A stretch of DNA of 64,000 nt from Harmonia axyridis (GCF_914767665.1 NC_059504.1:27072001-27136000), one strand, 5' to 3'. Shown: positions 48,701-58,912, counted from the stretch's first letter. Numbers and translations are program-made. Notes: generated by a model from the letters alone, not told the origin.

Positions 48701-51700
48701 GTCGTAATCTTACAAAAGAATTGAAAAGTTTGATTAAGCATTCGATGTTCCGAAAGTCATGGCAGTTGCGGAATATTATGCCAAGCATTCTTTTGGCTTG
48801 TAGTACAGTTTTGTTCAAATGTATGCCAAAGTTCAGCTTAGGATCAAACCAGATACCCAAATCTTTAGTTTCTGAGCATTGAGTTAGTTGATGGCTATTT
48901 ATTGAATGCAGGATGTTGAAAAGTATCCACTTTTAAACTAAAAGTTATGTATTTACATTTCTGTATGTTCAGAGGTAACTCATTGGCAGTGCACCAGTTG
49001 AACAGACGATCAATGTCTTTTTGAAGCATAGTAATAGTAATAGAAATCTTTATTTCAAATCATCTCAATATATACAAAGTCTACAAGATATGAAATGAAA
49101 CAGTGTCAAAAGTTTAGTGGTTATTCTCTGGGGTCCATCCCATAGTACTCTTCCAAGCAGTATGGTTCATTTTCCACCAGCAGACCAAATATTTCTCTCT
49201 TAAATATTTCATCGCTTTCTATCCTCTGTATTCTCTTTGGTAATTTATTGTACATCTGAAGGCATCTATATTTTAATTGTACCTGTGTTGTTGTTAGTCT
49301 GCATTTAGAGTAGTTGTAGTTAAGTGTTCTTGTCCCATATCTATTCTTCATATTTTTATGTTTTGCAAAAAGATGGTTGTTCTTGTGGAAGAATAGTAAG
49401 CATTCTTGTATATACATTGCATATAGTGTTAGAATCTTCTTTTGATGAAAAACTCCTCTACATGTTTGGTTGTGTTTCAAATTGCATAATATTCTAATTG
49501 CTTTTTTTTGTAAAACAAAAAGTGAAGATAAGTTACCTGAACCATAGAAAACCAGTCCATATCGCAACCTCGATTCTATCATGGCATGATAAACCATTTT
49601 TAGTGATTTAGGATTCAAATATGATGCTGTTATTCTGAAGAAATATATTGATGATGCTATTTTCCCTTCTAATTGTGTAATGTGCGTGTTCCACTTCATA
49701 TCTGCATCAATATAGACGCCCAGAAATTCGGTATTCTCCGATAAGTTAAATTCCTGATTTCCGATTTTGATTTTTTCTGGTTTCTCCATATTGGGTTGAG
49801 TGGGCTGAAACAAAATCATTTTGGTTTTTGTTTTATTTAGTAATAAATTGTTGTTTTGAAACCAATTTTCGGTGTATTTTGAGGTCTGCCCTTAAGGACT
49901 CTTGCCAGAAGATTTGTGTCATCGATGAAATGTGTTTTAGAAACTTTTTTGTGTCTCCATCCTGATCTGTAAAAGTATTCGGTGTGGAAGGATCTCCTTT
50001 ATTCTATATAGGATAGATCTTTCCAATGTTCATTTTTGTTGGGATTTCCTCTCAAGACATGCATTTACAATCTTCACCAACAGAATGATGAAAAATGTAG
50101 CACATTTTTTTATAATGAAAGGTATTTTCGTATATATTTTTTTTTTGTTTTTAGATTATTAATAGTGATTCTATTTCTTGTTCGGTTACTGGGTTGAAGA
50201 ACATCGAATTCATAATATAGGATCTTTTCATCAAATCTGTTGGACATAGATTAGTTTTCCCTAGGTTTTTTATAATATTACTGACATTAACGAAGAAGCT
50301 GTCAAGTTGGTCAGTGGTTGTCTGATTTGATTTCCTCAAATCATTCTTCTAGCCCAAAATTTCCAATAGTCATCAACCGATCAAGCACTATTGATTCATC
50401 TTGTATATCTTAGAATATTAACTAACCTGTCTTTATTATTTTAATAATGATAAGACACTAGGTGGTTAGCAATTCTTTATTGACGTTCTTTATTGCCGTA
50501 GTCAAAAAATCATCGTCCGAAAGAAATGAAAATAATATTTAGGACTGAATTTAGTAGTAACATAATCTCTGTATGGAAAATTTGCATAGACCGAAAAATG
50601 TTCTGTTTTTTTTTAAATGATATTACTTGAGAATTCAGTTATTTTTTGGGATTATTTCAAGATGTGTGGAAAAGTTTTAGAAAGAACTATTCATTAAAAA
50701 TAGTTCAATTAATGAGTATATAAGGTGCAAAATGTAACTTCAAAGAATACCGAAATCATCATAAATCGTAGAGGAAAACGAATCAAGATTTTTCAATTCA
50801 ACACACAAAAATAAAAGAATTCATCTGAGGTCAACCTAAAGGACCAATTATATTAATATTAATAATAATGTTCATTCAAAAAAAATATAAAAAATTAAAT
50901 ATTATGAAAGTAAGGTTATTGCGGCAATGGGAGCTTTATCTAGTTCGAAAATCATTTTCATGAATATGATAACCCTACTATGTTATCTACAATGCTATTA
51001 GGCATATTATATCAATAATCAATGGGAGCTTTATCTAGTTTGAAAATCATTTTCATGAAGATGATAACCCTACTATGTTATCTACAATGCTATTAGGCAT
51101 ATTATATCAATAATCAATGGGAGCTTTATCTAGTTTGAAAATCATTTTCATGAAGATGATAACCCTACTATGTTATCTACAATGCTATTAGTTACTGGTG
51201 AAACCAGATAGAGCATAAACTAAATTGCGAATTTTTCAGTACAACGATAAAATAACTTCTTGTTCACGCTGAATTTTAAGAGACTCGTATTATCTGCACA
51301 CCTCATCGGGATGAATTAACAGGCAACAATGATATAATAAATCACATCTACATATAACTGTGATCACCAAGGGACAAGGAAAGGAAATGAAAGGACAAGC
51401 GCTCAAAAGCTACTGACGCGAAGTCATTACTTTAAATATTTCCTTAAATTGCTTTATCTTTTGATTTCTCTTGAAAATTGATTCTGTTTTTCTTCTCAGT
51501 TGACCCAGTTGCCAGATACTCAAATAACCGACACTCCATGGGTACCACCAAGAGGAATGCTACCAGACAACCTGAAACCGCCAAATGGTCTCTGCTACCC
51601 CCCGCAATACTCTCATAAAATACCCGTACCATATCTGTTGGAGCAAATGCAAGCACTGAATATGGAGGGGGAAAACTCCTTACATCACTCGAATTCTTCT

Positions 51701-52225
51701 AGCAATAGCAGCTTGAACCAATCTCCGCCTGAAACACCTACAGTCATGCCTCACGGACCTGGCAGGGGTCCGGAAAAACCCAGGATGAACGGCATTCCAC
51801 CACCCCCTCCTCCCACGGCATTTATAAATAACCTGCCTCCCATGTGTGATACTACCCCCCCACCTCCAGCTTTTAATAACTGTACGGTGCCTTATACAAG
51901 TTACCCTGCAACCTACAACCAGATGCCTCCTAACAGGTCTATATTTCAATATACAACACAGCCTTACTGCAGACCGCATTTCAATGCTCCATTTCCTAAC
52001 TATCAGAATACCGAAAACACAATACCACCCTACACAGTTCCTTATGTCTCCATTCTCTATTCTAGCCCCCAATTTGCTCCTAGACAACCGACAGGTTGTT
52101 ACAACTGCGGGTCCACCGCACACATTGGCCAGGATTGCACTGCACAGAATATCGAGGAGATCACACAGAAGAAAACATACAGTCTAGACTATAATAACGC
52201 GATTCGAGATGCAGAGAATAAGTAG
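36770..52225 (+). CDS. ZCCHC14/ZCCHC2-like CCHC zinc-finger protein
   Basis: Four phase-0 exons join without adjustment: 36770-37339, 37937-38104, 44243-44542, 51500-52225 (587 residues). Exon 1 has the conserved N-terminal block of the ZCCHC2/ZCCHC14 family (DVLLWFKDLDSYKRIDVLYD; PFELRFLGSCVEEIGK). Exons 2-3 are low-complexity and proline-rich (MVPPQQPLDYTATIWNRPG; PPFPPPPSISPL). Exon 4 is Pro/Ser/Asn-rich and ends in one CCHC knuckle, CYNCGSTAHIGQDC. Vertebrate ZCCHC14 binds RNA and recruits TENT4 poly(A) polymerases, but that role is not shown here. PX or SAM segments of vertebrate relatives were not seen, so exons may be missing. The introns are 597 bp, 6.1 kb and 7.0 kb, the last two repeat-filled. 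The start is the first in-frame ATG after a TGA. Confidence 0.82.
38212..38314. repeat. Short foldback in intron
   Basis: GCCATAGAAAATTTTTTAC and its inverted counterpart GTGAAACATTTTCTATGGC bound about 103 bp of AT-rich DNA. Second intron of the ZCCHC14-like gene. Confidence 0.7.
38398..38519. repeat. Short MITE with TGGCGTAGCTA termini
   Basis: TGGCGTAGCTA at the left and TAGCTACGCCA at the right, 122 bp overall, non-coding. Flanking duplication not resolved. Confidence 0.75.
38635..38969. repeat. Pogo/Tigger-like MITE
   Basis: Terminal CAGTCTCGATTATCC at the left and its inverted form (GATAATCAGGATTGTACTG) at the right, with TA duplications at 38633-38634 and 38970-38971. Internal copies of the GATAATC motif occur. 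335 bp, non-coding. The CAGT...GATTATCC end is typical of pogo-type elements. Confidence 0.75.
39874..39985. repeat. Imperfect 42-bp direct repeat
   Basis: AATTGCGTAAAATGACG and AATTGCGCAAAATGCCG open two 42-bp copies 70 bp apart (39874 and 39944), both containing AAAATGCTG and ending ATTCTT. Function unknown. Confidence 0.7.
40492..41170 (-). mobile_element. Non-LTR retrotransposon, endonuclease part
   Basis: Minus strand, mildly frameshifted: LLGCIYR (about 41110), HVIIAGDINEN, DESTHIMATSHTLLDVI and DHSMSDHRGVF carry the catalytic Asp/Asn and Asp/His residues of the exonuclease-endonuclease-phosphatase domain. The linker then reads YRDFRNFEL and KQFAPWIT. This is jockey-like order. No reverse transcriptase follows below 40490, so it is a fragment. 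Confidence 0.75.
41210..41770 (+). mobile_element. Non-LTR retrotransposon, reverse transcriptase C-terminus
   Basis: Plus strand, opposite to the endonuclease piece: GILIWGEFIGSS, LQVPNTSKDVRLRFASRLPP and similar post-RT segments with frame breaks, then a 3' UTR. It is head-to-head with the 40.5-41.2 kb fragment, so the two are not one element. Confidence 0.6.
41772..42122. repeat. Foldback MITE interrupted by a short A-rich insert
   Basis: Outer ends TATCGCTCATCCAAAAG (41774) and CTTTTGGATGAGCGATA (to about 42121). Inner arms 41883-41960 and 42005-42093 are almost perfect inverted copies (TTCCATTGAATTACTCC, CAAAATAGTTGAAG, CGTCACGTGAAAG). The left arm is split at about 41802-41882 by about 80 bp ending AATAAATAAAT, probably the tail of a severely truncated retrotransposon. 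Confidence 0.75.
42124..43417. repeat. Long foldback element with about 418-bp arms
   Basis: Arms 42173-42590 and 42999-43417 are inverted copies with very few differences; mirror-image ORFs in the two arms confirm this. The left end begins CAGGGTGGCCAC at 42124, but the corresponding right terminus is missing. At 43417 the sequence switches to a short TAAATAAATAAAT-tailed piece. The loop 42591-42998 is unique and AT-rich. It lies in the ZCCHC14-like intron. Confidence 0.85.
43478..43850. repeat. Remnant with repeated TATAATCCGAAC motifs
   Basis: TATAATCCGAAC occurs twice near the left (43480-43530) and in inverted or altered form near the right (GTTCGGATTATAG, TATAGTCCGAA). This suggests a decayed DNA element with subterminal repeats. 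Confidence 0.45.
44589..45763. repeat. Long foldback element with about 480-bp arms
   Basis: Begins TGTACAGTGCATCCCATTTT and ends with the inverted counterpart at 45763. Arms 44589-45072 and 45285-45763 match almost perfectly over their whole length, with a loop of about 212 bp. No transposase. It starts only 46 bp after the donor of the third coding exon of the ZCCHC14-like gene, so its transcript would form a hairpin of nearly 500 bp next to that splice site. Confidence 0.9.
45785..45902. repeat. Small foldback
   Basis: CACGATAGTTTTCAAGCCAG, with TACAATAGATATTGG, pairs with inverted CTGGATTGAAAACTATCG. About 115 bp, directly beside the 44.6-45.8 kb element. It is followed at about 45940 by CACAGGGTGATTCACCGCGA, another MITE-like end without a visible partner. 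Confidence 0.6.
46446..46790 (-). mobile_element. Non-LTR retrotransposon 3' fragment
   Basis: Minus strand: ENKIVTTRKQ-like and TICGMRYRDSCKGVFKREGILT, the region after the RT domain in jockey/CR1-type elements, with a stop codon upstream, then a 3' end bearing ATTATTATT at about 46468-46480. Severely truncated. Confidence 0.6.
46791..47714. other. Intronic stretch, weak retrotransposon traces
   Basis: Parts may extend the neighbouring non-LTR fragments, but no motif could be read with confidence. Confidence 0.3.
47715..49026 (-). mobile_element. Jockey-like non-LTR reverse transcriptase, split by a MITE
   Basis: Minus strand from high to low coordinates: QKDIDRLFNWCTANELPLN (about 49020), KCKYITFS, MGIWFDPKLNFGIHLNKTV, LRLEYGSLVWAPIYN (48860-48579). 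Then a 639-bp foldback intervenes, and the same protein resumes as YKIIHGLVDCPDLLYKLNFH, IPRQ and RTNLGTNPYN (to 47715). Frame breaks are present. The other retrotransposon's tail abuts at 49027. Confidence 0.75.
47864..48502. repeat. Foldback MITE with CAGGGTGGCCATTTGAAAAC ends
   Basis: Termini CAGGGTGGCCATTTG at 47864 and CAAATGGCCACCCTG at 48502 are flanked by TATA on both sides (TA or TATA duplication). Arms of about 250-270 bp are near identical, except that the left carries about 36 extra bases (47925-47960). Loop of about 115 bp. Inserted in the jockey-like copy, so it is younger than that copy. Confidence 0.9.
49027..50345 (-). mobile_element. Non-LTR retrotransposon with reverse transcriptase remnant
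   Basis: Minus strand: SFFVNVSNIIKNLG...FFNPVTEQEI (50339-50151, RT-proximal linker). After an internal deletion come ENTEFLGVYIDADMKWNTHI, LNPKSLKMVYHAMIESRLRY and LQKKAIRILCNLKHNQTCRG (49819-49121). The 3' end is a TATTACTATTACTAT tail at about 49027-49042. The catalytic RT core is missing. It may have landed in the neighbouring jockey-like copy. Confidence 0.78.
50926..51190. repeat. 95-bp tandem repeat, 2.8 copies
   Basis: Units start at 50926, 51021 and 51116 with AATGGGAGCTTTATCTAGTT; the third stops after 75 bp. The second and third copies look identical where they overlap; the first differs at two positions. It ends 309 bp before the last exon of the ZCCHC14-like gene. No coding or hairpin content. 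Confidence 0.92.
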
Positions 52226-53490
52226 AATTCATTTTTTATTAGGTGTGATCAAAACGGATACCATACTGTTTTATTATTTTTGTTTATCCAAGAAGATTGG
52301 TGATCTTTTGTAATCTAAGCTGAAATTAATAACATAGCTAGGTGCTTTTTTGAGCGCAAAGAGTGCTCCCATTCTGATTTAGGAAAACTTACAAGTATCA
52401 TAACCTATTTTGCGCAATGTGACATGTCATTAAATTATGAAGTTTAGAGATATCATAGAATCTAAATCTGTAATACAGTTTTATCAACAAGAAGTGATCA
52501 GAATTATTACTAGAGATACTCATAAGTTGCAAATCAATAGTAGAGCTACTAGCAGCTATTCAACGTTTGGTTGGTGCATGTCAATTTTCATGAGAAAAGA
52601 AGAATAACAATTTTCATGAATACCTAGAACAGATTAATTACTTCAAAACTCAAATTGCAAAAAAATGCTTGCTTTACTTTCTGAAGAGACAAATTGTTCA
52701 CATAAATTTAATAAACTTGTGTAGGCAGTAACCACCAGTTTATCAATTCAATATTTCAACTGCACATGTGAGATGTTATGACTTAATTTCCATAGATGTG
52801 CAGATATCAAGCATCTTATTCTGCTTTTCACATGCATCAACTATATATTTGAGATCTCCAGAAATAGTTCATGTTCTTGTGAAGAAGTCTTTTATTTTAT
52901 TTTTAATCCTTAATTTCAGATCGAATTCTTTATGATATTTATTTAGTATTACTTCATGAGATTAATATTTCAACTCTCAAAATTTGACACTATCAGACTG
53001 TAATTTGCCAAAGAAAAAGCTTGACCAAACACTAAATTTATCTTATTTTTTTTTTTTTCAAAAGCATAAGTTAATCTTTTTTATGTGATTATCAATGAAG
53101 AATTCCTAAATTTTTGGCAAAATAGGTAGTCATCATTGAATTGAATGACTGTTTTCCTAAAAAAAATATCAACTTGAATAAATTTTTTTTATTATTTTGA
53201 AATTCTCCAAATTTTATATATTACTCTACGTACTTAACAGTTTATTTTATATTTGTTTTGGTAATGTTAAAATTGGCCACATTTAGAATTTTTACAGTAA
53301 CTGTATTTGTTGTTTTGTTATTTGTTATATGTGAATTATTTCAGTTGAAATATATTGTTCTGTAATATATCATGATTTGATTGTATATAAAAAATTAGGT
53401 ATCAAATAGTTATCATATAAATATTGATATATTTCTAATACAATCAGTATGTGACTGATAGTTTACTTGAAATCATTAATGTGAAATAAA
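52226..53490 (+). other. Probable long 3' UTR of the ZCCHC14-like gene
   Basis: About 1.26 kb of AT-rich sequence with no recognisable repeat, in contrast to both sides. It ends with an AATAAA at 53485-53490, which I take as the polyadenylation signal. Inference from composition and signal only. Confidence 0.5.
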
Positions 53491-53576
53491 AGTTTTCTAT
53501 TATGACAAGATGTATTTACTTAGAGAAATGAAATACATGACAAATTGAGAACCTAACCACAAACATTTTTATTTTC

Positions 53577-53622
53577 CTAATGGTGGGTTTATGTCCCGTT
53601 TCTAAGAAAAAAATAGTAAGAA
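53577..53622. repeat. Partial copy of the GGTGGGTTTATG repeat
   Basis: ATGGTGGGTTTATG then CCGTTTCTAAGAAAA, matching 54690 onward and the inverted copy ending at 61682. The Harbinger-like MITE starts immediately after. Confidence 0.65.
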
Positions 53623-53625
53623 TTA

Positions 53626-54686
53626 GAGCGCGTTCACTTGACAAGCGCTCAACGCGCGTTGAAGGCGCGCTGGATAATTGGATACTGTTAACATGGTGCG
53701 CGCCTGCCAAGCGCCGAACGTGCGTTACTTCGACCGGCCGTATTCAGTTTGAATTCTAAATTTGTCAAAGATGGAAGTAGAAACGGTTTTAACGGTGATT
53801 CTCTAACGACGGCAGCAATGAGGAGACAGAAGATGGAGATATTAGGTACACCCAATTTTTTCATACGGAATGATTGAAAATAAAAGTACAGGGTGTTCCA
53901 TCTCTGTATATTTCTTGTCCCATAGTGATTGGAAAAATTCCGAGAAACACTTCGAATGATTTTGTTTTGACGTGTGTTTGTAGATTGAACTAGCAACCCC
54001 CTAAGAAGGGGCGTTTCAACCCCTCAAAATTGAATAGTGGATTAGGGGTTGAGTGAGCCTTATTCTTTTTGAATAAGGTCTGCCTTTTCGAATCAAATTT
54101 TCAAGTTGTTCTCCATTGACTTCCATACAAAAATACTATCTTGACTGAAAACTGTCTCTAACATGGTTCAGCATAATTATAATTATTCGACCTCACTCAT
54201 TTACAATTCGTTGGCGTAGTCCGTCAAAAATCTTGGGAAATTTTTCCAATGACTATGTGCTAAGAAATATACGGGGGAAATATAAATATATATATATTTC
54301 CAATGACTATGTGCTAAGAAATATACATCATACAGAATATGATGACGAGTTCTTCCCAAGCCGGTCTCTTTGAGTTTTATCTGAATATAAACTACTTGTC
54401 ATGTCCCATATTACAGGACATTTCTCAATTTCATCTATGAATAATTCGAACTTTTCTATCAATAATTTGAACTATTACTTACGAACGGCCCAAAGGAAAA
54501 AAGTAAATACGTCCATGTCGTCTATCACCTCGTGCAAGCGCGCTCATCTGAACGGTTACATTAGAAACCTATGATCTCAAAGCAAAGCGCGAGCCAACGC
54601 GCTCTCCATAAAAACGCGCGTTTTCTCGAAGAAAATTCATGTATACTTGTAAACGCGCGTTGAGCGCTTGTCATGTGAACGGGCTC
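53626..54686. repeat. Harbinger-like MITE with GC-rich ends
   Basis: GAGCGCGTTCACTTGACAAG, continuing CGCTCAACGCGCGTT, at the left is matched inverted at the right (AACGCGCGTTGAGCGCTTG ... GTGAACGGGCTC), about 35 bp. TTA lies on both sides (53623-53625 and 54687-54689), the 3-bp target duplication typical of PIF/Harbinger. 1061 bp, no transposase. A second MITE beginning ACAGGGTGTTCC (about 53890) is nested inside, with inverted TATATTTCTTG...AATTTTTCC arms. A 30-bp direct duplication follows (TTTCCAATGACTATGTGC at about 54243 and 54296). Confidence 0.75.
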
Positions 54687-54689
54687 TTA

Positions 54690-54835
54690 TGGTGGGTTTA
54701 TGCACGATACATTTACAAGTGAGTGTATCGGTTATTTATGCACCGTTTCTAAGAAAAACTTGAAATTACTAAGAATTCTGTGGTGTTTATGCTTTTGCAC
54801 TCTCTTGTTAGTTCTGGGCGAAAGGTGAAGTACTT
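54690..54835. repeat. Second copy of the GGTGGGTTTATGCAC repeat
   Basis: TGGTGGGTTTATGCAC, CCGTTTCTAAGAAAA, AATTACTAAGAATTCTG, then CTCTTGTTAGTTC, in the same order as the reverse complement of 61560-61682. Adjacent to the non-LTR element's 3' end. Confidence 0.65.
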
Positions 54836-55861
54836 CTTACTGCCAAAAAAAATATTTATTTTGCTCCCACTTCTTCTTCTCAGTGCGGCGCTTATCCAGC
54901 TGAACTGAGACCCAGTGGCCCATTGTTCATCCTCATCGTTTCTGGAGAGACTCAGATCCTCAGACACGCAGACAAATATGTCGCGAGCCTGGCAGGAGGG
55001 GTCCCTCTCACCATAGGAATAGTAGGTGTTGGATTTCCTAGCTGTGTTAACCTTAACCCAGTTAAGTTACCACAGTTGAATAATATGTGTTCGATCGTTT
55101 CATCAGTGCTCCTGCACCAGCGGCATAGAGGGCAGCTCGTCAATCCCATTCTCTTCAAATGTTTATTGAACAGGTCAATGCGCCGCGGTTACCAGACTAA
55201 ATTGTTTCCTCTCTAGCAACAGGAGTCTTTTGACCTCGGGGAGCGAGGACGGTCTCTCAATGAGAATCCTCGACCACCTTAGCCCATCATCTCCTTTGCT
55301 CCATTTCGAGGAAAATTCCTTGTTCAGCCAACTCCTGCAGAAGCTTCTGGCAGATTGGCAGTGCAGGCTCCGGCCCCTCGCTTAGCCAATGTATCTACCT
55401 TGTCGTTACCAGGTATCTCCGCATGGGCAGGACACCAGATTACTTTCAAAAAGGTACCAGCGCCCAGCTCAAGCAGAGCTTTCCTGCACTCCTCTACTAA
55501 TAAAGAGTCAACTCTAACGTCGGATTGAGATTTTAAAGTTCCCTGACTGTCGCAGCATATGTAAATGTGCTCGCCAGAGTATCCCCTACGAATATTTTCC
55601 AGCTCGCAGACTAGAACTACATATAGCTCAGCCTGCACAATGGAACAGTACTTCCCCAGAGGGATAGCCTGATTAAAGCGAGGTCCCACAATTCCGGCAC
55701 CAGGCCCTGTTGATGTAACAGAGCCATCAGTAAACCACGTGGGACCTTCGGGTCTAAGAAGCCTAGTTGATGAAGGCCATAGGTCTCTGTTGTATCCATT
55801 TAAATACAACAGCACAGATAACAGAGTAGACAGTCTCTGTCAGGTAAAACTACCCTGTATG

Positions 55862-58800
55862 CAGCGTTGCCAGGCGGACAAGCCGAAAATATCGTACCGC
55901 GTGTTCAAAATTATCGTACATTATCGTACATATTATCGTATCCCACTGATTTTTATCGTACACATTCGAAATAAAGGAAATTTTTGCGAGAATATGATAA
56001 TTTGTGGACAAGGATGAATAAACAAGCAATATATCGAATAAGTAATATATTTTTTATTTAAACAAAACGGTAAATGAATAATTAATTAATTATTAGGCAA
56101 GATCAGACAACCTGCATTATCCTATTCACAGACTGTCGGTGACGGAAAAACATCCATCTTATAATTCTAATATGTACATAAGATTGTACAATGAACTTGC
56201 AAAAAATTAAAAAATTAACAATTGAACATTTGCTCCCATAACCACATATAAAATAATATGAATCTAAATACAGTCCATTCAGGAATTATTGACATCCCGG
56301 GTGGCTATGGAAAATCGAAATTAAGTTGGTACTGGCTCATTCAGTAACATTTTGAATTGCAGATTTTGGGTTGGCATTGGAAATGTCATTGACAAGAGGT
56401 TAGATTTCAGTATGTTTGTGTTATTGGTTTTGATCGAAGAAATTTTGAAACTTAAAAGTTGTATCAATTTCAAACACACATTGATTAGTTTATTTGAGTA
56501 TTTCTCACAGTACTGTTTGAAAAAAGAAGAAGGCAAGTCATTACAACCTGGATTATTAGTGGAAGAAAACCTGTGCAATACGATTTCACCTTCAAAGAAT
56601 CATTGAATGATTTGATTGTTACCAAAACCCGAGCCAAAAGCAACCAATATATCAGCCTGGATGAAAATTGACCAAAAAGCATCTGGATTTTAATCAATCA
56701 AAGACAACATTACATAAACGTAATTGGTTACAAGTTCAAAACAGTTGATAAAAGGAAAATTCTTATTGATAAACAGAAAAATATAATAAGTTGAGTACGA
56801 TTTTATGGTGAATACAGAGAATATTTGCGACAAAATGTGAAATTCATTTATCTGGAGGAAACTTGGTTATTTGAAAATGCCAGCATTATTCAACAGTGGA
56901 CTCTAGAAAGAAAACAAAATGTTTTTCAAGTATATTCAAGGGTAAAAGTAGAAGGAGCACTATTTTGAATGCTGGATATTTGGATTTTTACCTGGATGTT
57001 TTGTTTTGACAGTGGTGATCATGAGGATTATATAAATCTATGAAGAGAGAATTATTTTATGATTGGATTGCTAAACAAAGTCTTGGCATTGCATCTATAG
57101 CTTATTTATATTTTATATTGAAATGAAGTATTGTTATATCTGTGTTTTGTTCTTCAATGAGTAATCCAAAAATCTAATAAATTCCAATTGCTTTTTAGAA
57201 TTTTTACTGAGTATTTAATTGAAAAATATATTCAGAAGAGTAACTTCAAGAATTTCTTCATCTCTTACCCCCTTGAAGATAATAATAGAATGCAATAAAA
57301 TTTTAAAATTCACAAATTAAAAATACTTTCATGCAAAAATGCTTTTAGTGAGTGAGTTAAAGCTGTTATGGGCAAAATAATTTATGTAATTTAATAGAAA
57401 CTAGTATACAAGCATTTCAATAAAAAACAGAAAACTCGAGTACAAATAGTACCTATATTTTTCATACAAGTTTAATCAATCATTCATGTCATGAACAGTT
57501 TCAATAAATAGTGACTTTAGAAAGTAATTTACACATCGGCTAATAAATTGGTTCCAATTTTGAAAGTTACAGTACAACTGTGATGTCAAAATTTTTCATA
57601 TACTAAATGGATTCTTTGAATTTTATTTCTGTCTTATTATGATACGGCTCTTCCATTCACTAAGCTACACTATTTAAATTTATCAACCAGTTTTTTCTGT
57701 TTTCTTTACCAGTTTGGACACCACAGTTAAAATGATCCATAAGAGTGATTTAATAAGAATTTTGCAAGCAGGTTGGTATCCAGTGTCCATCAGTAATGCA
57801 ACAATTTATGTAGAGCCTTTGGCGAAAAGGAATATGCCTATTTTAATGATCTTCAATGGGATCTTTTATGAGCGACTCTTAAATGAATAGATATCTCTTC
57901 ATTGAATTTCCTGAAATGAGATAGCATTTCACTATAGTTTTACGTTATATAATCTGAATTTCAATTTATGAAATCATGACTGTATGCGTCCCTTCGTAAT
58001 AATCGTAATTTCGAAAATTCAGGATCTTTCGGATACAAAAATGATGAAAATAATTTAAACTGGTCATTTCTATGATGAACCATAGCAATTTTTAGTGATA
58101 TTTTTGTAACCAGAAATAAAGCCGCGACTAGACGTTCATGGCCTACTTCGATGTCAATAATTCCTGAATGGACTGTAATTGAATTGATTGGAAATACAGA
58201 GATATATCTTCGTAAAAATTCTCTATAAAATAAATGTCATCAAAAAAACGATTTTCTTATATGAAATGAATATATTCAAATCTGAAATATTCAGCCACAC
58301 AAATTTGTCAATGAAATTCCAGTTACAACAATTGTTTTTCACTAAACAGAATACCAAATGAGAGATAATGGTAATTGATATATTTTCAACTGAATTTTGA
58401 ACACCATCTGTTTTTAATGAGGACCCTTCGTCCCTCCGGAGTTCGGATATTCCATGATTCTTTGTATTTATTTTCAGCCGACAGTCACCAAAGAAGTTTT
58501 ATGATTTTATTATGTTTAAGTAGGTTCGTTCTCCTAGATTCACGTAGAACCCCAATGAACAATGAATTGATTCATCGGAACATCCTTGAGTTTAGACATT
58601 CCCAACCGTCTCGGTTAGATTTTTTAAACTACTAAAACTTATCAAATGATTTCTTCCTACTAAAAACTTCCTGAAAATGCAATAATCTACTGAAAAATTG
58701 GATATTTACTAAATCTGGTCATACTGAGTTTCATTATATTTTGAGTATCTATGGACACTTTAGCTCAAATGATAGGTACACTGAAATTATCGTACAAAAC

Positions 58801-58887
58801 GCTATTATCGTACATGCGGTATCGTACATAGTATTGAGCAGCAAATTATCGTACAAAACGATAATTATCGTACGAACGGCAACCCTG
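55862..58887. mobile_element. Non-autonomous hAT element with 8-bp duplication
   Basis: Ends CAGCGTTGCC and, inverted, CAGGGTTGCC. The host sequence CCTGTATG is present at both sides (55854-55861 and 58888-58895), the 8-bp target duplication of hAT transposons. Both subterminal regions carry multiple copies of ATTATCGTAC in either orientation, likely transposase binding sites. Without the nested element it is only about 1.1 kb and encodes no transposase. Confidence 0.88.
56271..58175 (+). mobile_element. Tc1/mariner-like element nested in the hAT element
   Basis: Perfect terminal inverted repeats of 26 bp (CAGTCCATTCAGGAATTATT...) with TA on both sides (56269-56270 and 58176-58177). 1905 bp. 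Plus-strand 56780-57090 has a decayed DDE transposase: REYLRQNVKFIYLEETWLFE (first acidic site), IIQQWTL, then in another frame DSGDHEDYINL. Many stops; not functional. Confidence 0.85.
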
Positions 58888-58912
58888 CCTGTATGGCTCA
58901 TCGAAGCAAAAC

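Noticed and set aside
50926..51190. Tandem 95-bp units considered as a CRISPR-like array
   Set aside because: Units are contiguous with no unique spacers, and the setting is an animal intron.
51680..52123. 147-codon minus-strand ORF opposite the last ZCCHC14-like exon
   Set aside because: Antisense shadow of a GC-richer coding exon; Arg/Cys-rich composition is what a Pro-rich exon gives in reverse.
56352..56606. ORFs inside the nested Tc1-like element proposed as a new gene
   Set aside because: They lie between perfect terminal repeats of the transposon and upstream of its decayed transposase; no independent coding signal.
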